From NCBI GenBank assembly GCA_940671915.1, contig CALNVZ010001764.1:37962-101961 (forward strand): a DNA stretch of 64,000 bases, written 5' to 3'. The notes beneath the pieces were generated by a model. The model did not search any database, was not told the origin of the DNA, and worked only from the letters and a program-made list of their open reading frames with translations. The DNA comes from Paracentrotus lividus. Taxonomy: Eukaryota > Echinodermata > Echinoidea > Camarodonta > Echinidae. A program made the position numbers and the translations under genes. Positions 56,486 through 64,000 of this stretch are shown here, piece after piece. Position 1 is the stretch's first letter. Every line of letters starts with the position of its first letter.

Positions 56486-57206
56486 TTATTTTTCTAAGAA
56501 TATAAAGTATAAATACTGTAAAGTTTTCAACTATTTAGTAGTATTCTTTGATGATAACCATTGTTGGAACTTCCATATCAATCATGTCACTAAAAAAAGT
56601 ATCTCACAGTGTAGGAATTATTAGTCATTTAAAAAAAAAATCAACCGCTTCGTATATTGTTCATATTACACAATGCATTTATCTTGCCTCATATTATGTA
56701 TTGCCATTCAGTATCGGCGACGAAGTATCCTTCTAAATTAATCAAATTGCATAGACTTCAAAAAAGAGCTTTAAGATTAGTTTAAACTCTGCATTTAGAG
56801 CACCATCGCAACCTTTATTTAAAAAATTCAACACCTTACACATTTAATAATTATTTAACACTATAAGCGCTTAGAAACATCAAGGTAGATATAATGTATT
56901 AAGCGCTACATAAATGTAACTATTATTATTACGAAATCAATGAACTGCAGATTGCCTCGTTAATGGAACGGAATATTTCTAATCCTCTTCTTCCGAACTT
57001 GAAACTATTTTTTACTCTTAATAATACAATCCATGATTACTATACACGAAATGCTGACAAGTTTCACAATTGGAATGTCTCCCCTGCTAAAAAAAATAAC
57101 GCGCCACTCCGTTATTTTCGGACCCAAAATTTGGAATCCTTTATTTTCTTGTTTGCATGCTTCAATAATTCATTTAAAAGACAATATTAAAAAAAAAAAA
57201 AAAAAA
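56486..57206 (+). pseudogene. LINE reverse-transcriptase C-terminal fragment (right arm)
   Basis: Across frames the segment reads YLVVFFDDNHCWNFHINHV, KKVSHSVGIISHLKKKST, LNSAFRAPSQPLFKKFNTL and, after an insertion, YEINELQIASLMERN followed by FTLNNTIHDYYTRNADKFHN. These are the successive conserved blocks at the RT C-terminus of CR1/jockey-type non-LTR retrotransposons (the HxYxTR motif is typical). It ends in an A run of about 19. It is 5'-truncated, as is usual for LINE insertions, and lacks the catalytic motif. It is broken by frameshifts and the SINE tail at about 56,842-56,932. Confidence 0.85.
56842..56932 (+). mobile_element. SINE tail inserted in the LINE fragment (right arm)
   Basis: The segment carries ATAAGCGCTTAGA and AAGCGCTACATAAATG and ends ATTATTATT. 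The LINE peptide resumes in frame with YEINELQ straight after it. The tail resembles the 3' end of the SINE at 23,243-23,612. The head is absent, so it is a severely 5'-truncated insertion. Confidence 0.65.
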
Positions 57207-57239
57207 ACATCTTCTCTGAATGGAGAGGTATTTTATCTT

Positions 57240-58095
57240 ACTTAAGTCGACTAATAAAAAGTTGTATTAATAAAAAAAAATATGTCGACAGGGTGAGATA
57301 CGTTATCTTAGACGATTTTGATCTGCATAAACATGATAAACTTGCAGTATCACCTTTTTGATATGATTCACCAAGGGACATTTACCACATTCTTTATCGC
57401 AATATTGGGAAATGGTGAATCATATCGGACTAGAGGCAAAGAACTTTTCACGTAAACTCGAAATATCACCGAAATATAAAACGACACAATGGTACATTTT
57501 TTATTTCTTTTGTTTGAACGAAGCCCTTGCCAAAAATATTCGTGAAGAAAGAAAAAGGTTTAATTTCTAGGAAATCTCAAAACTCATTATTGAATAAAAA
57601 ATACCTATTTTAGTAGTTATTTCGGAAGAGTAGACCTTGCAATGAGCATTTTTAATGTACGTTTGATGAAGAACCATATTCGAATAGCACTGGTTCCGAC
57701 TTTTGTTTTCCCCTTTTCTTTATTCTTCAAAACCTTTGGATGTGCATAATGATAATTATATTTTTAGATATTCATACTTTTCCACATTTTTTTTTTTTTT
57801 TTTTTTTTGTCTTTTCAATTCTCAACCTCTCATGATAAAATTGAATCTATACATTGCATCATTGTATTCTTAACAATTTAAAGTTATAATATCTTATATA
57901 ATTTTTATGTTATGATATTTTATGTAGTTTCATCATGTTCTTAATTATTTCATGTTATTACTTTCATATGTAAATATTTTGTTCATGCTGTTAATGTTGT
58001 TAAACTCAAACTCAAACTCAGGAGTTATTTCGCCTTATTCTACATACACCTTTTTATAAGTCGACTATAACGTATCACGCCATGTCGACATAAGG
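57240..58095. mobile_element. Probable AT-rich element bounded by paired GTCGAC motifs (right arm)
   Basis: Counterpart of 43,145-43,990: AAGTCGACTAATAAAAAG and ATATGTCGACAGGGTGAG at the left, ATCACGCCATGTCGACAT and CTTTTTATAAGTCGACTA at the right. It directly follows the LINE poly(A). No gene recognised. Confidence 0.5.
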
Positions 58096-58610
58096 CTATC
58101 ATGGGTATAAGGCTATTCATTTTTTTTTTAATAGTTCATATCAAAGCAATGGATATTCAAAACAAAATACACTGAGATGAATATCAATAAACTACAAATT
58201 ATTTTTTTTTAAGTAGAGTTACATACCATTGAACAATCAATTATGAAAACAAACTTTTAAAAAGCACAATATGATAGTAAAAAGTAGAGATGACAGTGAA
58301 ATAAAACTTTAAATTTAAATTAAAATACTACTTAAAATAAAGAATATTCAAGGTTGAAGAAAACAGACTACCCCGAAGAAGATAAAAAGAAGTAGAAGAT
58401 ACACAAAATAAAACATCACCTCAGCTAATTTGTCCTTGCATAAATAATAGGTAGAGTAAATTTTAAAAAATAAAGTGTAATTAAAGTGAATATTACTCAC
58501 TATGACCTATGCCGTTCTGTAGCGAAAAATTAATCAAGACAACAAATATTTCTTTAAAAACGCACTTGATGATAATTTACAGTTTGTATAATACTCCATA
58601 TATCATAATT
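58096..58610. other. Right-arm AT-rich DNA, nothing recognised
   Basis: Inverted counterpart of about 42,620-43,140. It is very AT-rich; the short frames have no domain features. Confidence 0.4.
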
Positions 58611-59721
58611 TGTTATGTGCACATTACATCTGCCGATGTGTTTGTAAGTCATAAATGTTCATCGCCGTTATTCACAAGGATATCGCAAATATCAAGATTA
58701 GATTAAAGGTGTTGTTCCCCACTTCACGATGTAACTCCTCCAGGTATGTTTTTACATGTCAAGAGAAGATACATAGAGCTCTTCATCCAAGTCATTCAGA
58801 GACAGATAGTTCTGTGAGAGAAATGGAAATTGATGATAAATCACTGTTTTTATAATACACCATATATCATAATTATGCGAATTATAATGAAGTATAATTA
58901 TAATTCTATTAATAATGGCGAAATACAAGTCGAGAAGGGTTAGCATATTCCAGGTGCTAAGGCAGTGCTTCACACAAAAGAATTCAAAGCAATTAAAATT
59001 CAAATGAGGTAGGTCACCACACAGCTATAAAAGAGCGGGGTTCTGAATAGGTATTCATCTTTTCAAAGGATCCAAAGGTAAAAAGATAGTGAGGTATTGC
59101 CAGGACAACAATCCAAAAAAACAATTCTGCGTCACGTCAGTATCACAAACGTGAATCAATCAATCAAAATAGATCAACATAATAGGATCAATTCCAATCA
59201 GTAATTAACTACGATCAAACAAGCGCAGCATCTTTAATGATCAAAACAGTCAACTTCTGCAAAATCCAGTACCAGGAAGACATAATAATATCAGATTCAA
59301 CATCTGAGAAAAGGATATGCCAAGGGCGGGTGCGGGTGGGACCCTCCTCGACTTGTATTTCGCTATTATTAATAGAATTATAATTATACTTCATTATAAT
59401 TCGCATAATTTAGTAATTCTATTACATAACATCTCATACAAGTCTTCAGAGGGTTAGCATCGTTCAAAGCATGACCCAGAAGTTGACCTCCAATAGAGCA
59501 AAAACGATTGGAAGAAAACACAGTGAGTGTCACTTTAATGAAGGAAGAAACTTATCTTCACCACAAACCAAACCTCCCGAATGGGATTTAACCTTCTTGG
59601 CGTTTATATCATTTTATTTTATTTATTTAATTTTATTTATTTATTATTCTTTAAGTTTCAACTGTTCTTAATCCTAGAACTGTGTTCACATACACACTCG
59701 GGTCAACGAAGTTGACTGTCA

Positions 59722-60010
59722 TCACAGTGAATTCACTTTTTTACATTTGATTATAAAATTTATTATTGATATGAACAGCAGATTGAAAAGGATTTCCGTC
59801 AATGGATTTATGATAGAATTGCTTAAATGTGCCGACATTCGACCAGTTAGCAAAAAATATGTTATCATTAAGAGTTGCTCCGCGAGAAATGCGGAGGAAA
59901 CTACCGCACTACGCAGGCGCGGATCCAAGAACATCGAATTGAATGTAATTCGGGGCCCAATTGTCTGGGGACAAAAGCGGCTCTATTATGTTTACGCATG
60001 GACCCGGTAA
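59722..60010 (-). pseudogene. DIRS tyrosine recombinase C-terminus (right arm)
   Basis: The minus strand carries DPRLRSAVVSSAFLAEQLL and then, after a frameshift, FFANWSNVGTFKQFYHKS, with the catalytic Tyr region continuous. The left arm has the break at a different point, so neither arm alone gives one open frame. Confidence 0.75.
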
Positions 60011-62099
60011 GTTAATTGTGTGACTCCGGTCTGCGTCCGCTACTGCTACGATAGCTATGGGCTTGATATATCAATATCCGAAGAACGCAATACTGATTTC
60101 ATCCACCGAGCCAAAGTCCAGATGCACCGCGGTGGTCACCCGTTTCTGATTGAAATAAAACAAGTCTGGCTTCTTGTTTGCCTCCCTCAAAGGGGCAGGA
60201 AGCTTAAAGTATTCCAGTAGGGTCGTAATTACACAAATCTTACTTTCATGTGGGTATATGATGAAACCTCAATTGTTTGATTCGTCAAACTATTTTTAAA
60301 TGAAGTCGTTGTTTGTAACTCTGTTAAGTAGAACACGGCATGATATTCTTTGATTGAACAGGAAGAGGTATCTAGACAAAAGACTTTGAGACCGCTTAGC
60401 GGAAACAAGAGTCATCAAAGATAACAGCTTTTGACTAGCTTAATTGGAATAAATGTTAACTTTTGATTCTGTGGTAAAGATCTAATGTAGTTTAAAACAA
60501 GAGATGCATCCAACGTACTACAGTATTTTGGTTTAGGAGGATTCTAATTAAAAATCCCCTTCATGAAACGAATAACAAGGGGGCTTTGACCCACTGAATG
60601 CCCCTCAATTTATAGATGGCGAAAGATAGAGCTGATCGGTATGAATAAATGTTAGAATAAGCTTTGCCAGTTGAATGGTCATTTGCTAAAAATTAAATTA
60701 TATCAACTCAAGATGGTGAGCAAGGATTAGCTTTCCATTCACTACACCAATTTCCGAAATTGCTTCCAGCCCGATTCGTATCATCTAGTTGTTCCATGTC
60801 CATGCTATGACTGGGCGAGTAGGTTTGAATCCGATTCTGAAATTTTGGCTGTAGTTCAACGTCGGCCGAGACTACCCAAGCAACGAGATGTACTATGTAG
60901 ATTTGGTGTCGGTTGATCGTTCGAGCGAAAACTGTTTTCTGAGAGTATTAAAACAGGGATGGGACCACTACAGCTGTGGATCCAAGAGATCGGAATTGAA
61001 TGCATTTCTCGGGCCCAATTGTCTGAGGACAAAAGCGGTTCTATTATGTTTATGCATGGGCCAGTTACTTTCATTGTATGACATCGGTCTGCGTCCGCTA
61101 CTGCACTAACATGTGCAGGTCGGGTCGAGAACAACGGCTGCGCCTTCCATAAAGGCGCTACAGGCGGGTTCGGTTTGCTCCTTACTTGTGAAGAATCCTA
61201 AAAATAAGTCAAAGGCAAAGGGTGGGAAATTATAAAGAGAATAGAATTCCCATGAAACGGAAAAAAGCATCGACTACAATAAATGCTCATGTATCAAACT
61301 TCCCCGAACGGAGAAGTCCCCCGGAGGTCCGGGGAGAAGCTTTTCCATGCGTTTGAAAGCAGCTTGGGCAGGGTTCACGCCTTCCAAGAAGCGTATTTCA
61401 GAACTTGATTATCTTTTTAAGCAAACAAATCAATGTCAGGGTAGAAATTGACATAAACAATAAGAGAAAAATATGTGGAAAGATACGTAATTCTTTATTC
61501 ATATCCCTTCTTGACAAGCACCGGCAACTTTGTTGTTTGTGCCTGCAACATGGGAGGGTGAAATCCAAAACTTATCTTACACTCAGACCAAATCCGTAGT
61601 ACTGTTATTTCATGTAAGACAGGAACGTTATCACTCATATTATTGATCGAGAGGTGCCATTGTCAGAACAAATATAAATATGAATGTCCCAGTATTGGCT
61701 ACAAAGGGTAAGCAATGCTCTTTCTATAATTACAAACAATTCGAGAGCATTGATAAATATGTAGATGTTGAAGTTTAGGCGGCAAAAGGCCCTGAGAAAA
61801 AAGGAATCGTCAAAATGACATACAGTCCCCCATCCCGAGAGCTAGCCTTCTTGGATACTTGTTATGTACATATTTGGTGTTCAAGAATATGGGTTGAAAA
61901 TGAGGCTGTTGGCAAATCCACCAATTTATTCACTTTATGTTTGTTTGTTAACTTTGTTTGTTGTTTGTTTTTATTTCCATAGCAACAAGTTACAAATATC
62001 AGTCATGGAAATAAATAATGGCGGATAGCCCATTTCAGTGCAATTTACAAAATTGCTCTCTTCTTCCATGGGGACCTAATAATGTATAAACTAAAAGAA

Positions 62100-62501
62100 A
62101 TAAGCGAATCGAAATACCCAGCGGAATTTTGAAGGCCTATCATGCCTATTGTCTTTGCATTTTCAAGAGATCTGGAATGCAATTGCTTATGGGGAAGGAA
62201 AAAAGGAGGAAACAATTGAACCTATGAAGCTTGCACATTCTCGCACTCTTGATTTCAAAAGAGAATCACCTTTAGCAAGTTTAGAGCGTATGCGCAAAAC
62301 TGTATCTTGTGGAAGAGAAATCGTCATGTCTCTATAGTGTCAATTTCAAATTCTAAATAATACAGCCGACTACTGGCTTCAAACAAGATTTTTATGTATT
62401 GACAATAAATCCTGAATCTTTCAATAAATCTAACACGTATTTCGTATGATGTTCTCTCGCTTTCTTGGCGGAACGGGCAAAAATCCAATATAATATATAT
62501 T

Positions 62502-62543
<42 letters not shown>

Positions 62544-62991
62544 TATATAAATATATATATATAATAATATATTTAAAGATCAATAGACTATAGAAAGCCA
62601 TTTGTATGAATCCAGTTATTTAGTAAATAAATAATCTCCATCTTTTCATATATCAACAAACGAGATGAGGCTCTTAGGATTGATAATCGGTCTAAGATCC
62701 CTCGTCTTCTTACGAACAATGGCAAAAAACCTATGTGCATTGTTTTGGAGAAATTTCTTTTATTGCCTTCTTTTCGAAAAGTAGGCACCTATTAAAGTGT
62801 AGAAATTTCTCTCCAATCGCCTCCCTTTCCTCCATATAAAAAGGGGAAAATTTGATGGAATATTGAACTGGGTCTGCATAAAAAACAATTTTGTAGCCTG
62901 AAACGGAATCCAAAATCAAAGAATCAGATGAGATGAGCAATTTATTAATGAAGAACAAAGTCGATCTTCCTGCTTGAGCAAGCAAGATCAT
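62100..62991 (-). pseudogene. DIRS reverse transcriptase region (right arm)
   Basis: It carries the same LILDSVSGYKIVFYADP lead-in and the RRRGILDRLS / LRPII frames as the left arm, with the AT-rich tract at about 62,488-62,575 interrupting the domain. The catalytic block was not found here either. Confidence 0.7.
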
Positions 62992-63063
62992 TCTTTTTTC
63001 TTTTTTTTTTTTTTTTTAATTTGTATTGCCCCTAGCTGAATTGTGGGAGCGCTTGTCAAAGGA

Positions 63064-63926
63064 TCATTTCTTATGATCGCTGAAGTTTTGTTGGTTACCA
63101 AGGTTACCAGATTGTAGGTCGCAATAGTATCGCTGGAAGTTGGGATTTCCTATGGAAATCACGTCGTGACGACCGACCGCGAATCGCGGAAATAATTTAA
63201 GGAGCCACTGGCATAGGGCCGCGTCTAGGAACGGCAACATTCTGTCCCACGTATATTCCTCCGACAGAGATTTCAGTGTCGTAGACAGCTTGTTTCCGAA
63301 CAAACAGTTTCAGATAATCCAAATACCTTCACAATTTCAGCAGGTTCCTAATTACCCCTGCATAGGGCAACAAGTATTTAACTACATGCAATTGTAGTTT
63401 CTTATTTTGCAAATCCAGAGTAGCCCTAGCTCTGAGGAAATGACTGCCTAATTACACGTTCAACCCGTGGAACAGTGGCAAAACAAGCATTTGAAGGGGT
63501 TCGTATCTGTCTGGGATAGTAGAGAGAGACTAATTTTGAGGCGGGGAAGTAAAACTTGCTTCATCATAATTCCCGCTTGATTCGAAATCATCAAGCGGGT
63601 CACTCCCTTCAACGGGGAAAGAAATAAGAGAGACTAACGGGTCATAATTATCTCCCTTGACGTTGCCCACTCAAAGGGCACAACCCCTACAGACGGGGTA
63701 ACAGCGAAAAAGCTGTGAGGTCGTCTTCATCTCCTGCAGTCTGGGCCCCAGCTACAACGCTGGAGAAGCCTATCACAGGTGCTGCAACGCACGACGTGGC
63801 TCGGTACTCGATGTTGCTGAGGCTAAGCGGGAAACCGAATCGGATAGACGCCGAATCTCTTCGGCCTGGGCGGCCAGCTTAGCCTCCAAATCCTGATGTT
63901 GTGTAGTATCATTCTTCTTGAGACAT
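63064..63926 (-). pseudogene. DIRS gag-like region (right arm)
   Basis: Starts at the ATG whose complement is at 63,924-63,926, followed by the same coiled-coil segment (EAKLAAQAEEIRRLSDS) in a shifted frame. Later segments are broken by indels that differ from those in the left arm. Confidence 0.6.
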
Positions 63927-64000
63927 CTTAAACGTGCACTGCCGTTACACGAAGGAAAGATGAATACCTATTCAGAACCCCGCTCTTTTATAGCTGTGTG

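Larger units (their letters stand above)
51599..64000 (-). repeat. Right arm of giant inverted repeat
   Basis: It is the inverted copy of 37,303-49,874 and runs off the window. Several coding remnants (LINE RT, recombinase Tyr region) read more continuously here than in the left arm, showing that many left-arm indels are secondary or erroneous. Order from the inner edge: segmental-duplication part A, GTCACACTGAG element, non-coding DNA, Tc1-like fold-back, LINE fragment, GTCGAC element, tandem-repeat unit, DIRS-like element. Confidence 0.95.
58870..64000 (-). mobile_element. DIRS-like retrotransposon, decayed (right arm, cut by window end)
   Basis: This is the inverted copy of 37,189-42,368. 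The right terminal extension and inverted repeat lie at about 58,870-59,060, the internal complementary region at about 59,340-59,460, the recombinase Tyr region near 59,800-59,870, RNase H at about 61,300-61,900, RT at about 62,100-62,991 and gag at 63,064-63,926. The left terminal repeat begins at about 63,955 and is cut by the window edge. Reading on the minus strand restores some frames broken in the left arm, though many stops remain. Confidence 0.85.

Overview
The window looks like a stretch of a large, gene-poor, AT-rich animal genome, most probably a sea urchin or a close echinoderm relative. The grounds are: split Ig-domain exons with GT/AG borders, no operon-like packing, a tRNA-derived SINE, DIRS-type and LINE retroelement remnants, and fold-back transposons whose terminal inverted repeats are tandem short units flanked by 8-bp target duplications. 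That last architecture is the one known from the TU elements of sea urchins. No rRNA, functional tRNA, CRISPR array or bacterial gene was seen.

The only convincing host gene is on the minus strand. A signal-peptide exon (18,647-18,700) joins in phase to a V-set Ig exon (17,147-17,465), then to two further Ig exons (10,164-10,469 and 9,634-9,906). All three predicted introns are phase compatible (0, 1, 1), and a degenerate partial copy of the second Ig exon lies at 10,622-10,745. Together they predict a secreted or membrane three-Ig-domain protein. No transmembrane or tail exon could be identified. A roughly 5.75 kb TIR element fills most of the intron after the V-set exon. A possible decayed Ig-like exon on the plus strand (about 9,083-9,331) runs into a near-perfect 190-bp hairpin.

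The first 36 kb is otherwise a mosaic of non-autonomous elements: two TU-like elements with a GGACAATTACCCC-type minisatellite (1,761-3,786 and 31,378-33,198), a third with a TTCGTTATTCCGAAGG minisatellite (20,135-21,740), a Tc1/mariner-like fold-back family beginning CACTGTTCGTCATAAAGG, a family beginning GGGGAGACCG, small hAT-like CAGTGGCGGATCCAG elements, nested TIR elements at 26.9-29.0 kb, and a satellite of about 150-bp units at 31.0-34.1 kb. A 25-N gap sits at 30,403-30,427.

From 37.3 kb to the right edge the window is one giant inverted repeat: a left arm at 37,303-49,874, a 1.7-kb spacer, and a right arm at 51,599-64,000, which is still matching where the window ends. Each arm holds a decayed DIRS-like tyrosine-recombinase retrotransposon (gag, RT, RNase H, recombinase, inverted terminal repeats and an internal complementary region), a LINE reverse-transcriptase fragment split by a SINE tail, a Tc1-like fold-back element and a GTCACACTGAG-ended element. 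The arms differ mainly by single-base indels, plus one difference of about 320 bp. The spacer and the inner left arm are also colinear with 25.3-30.4 kb. Whether the palindrome is genomic or an assembly product is the main open question here. Coding reconstruction across the arms is limited by dense indels that look like long-read error.
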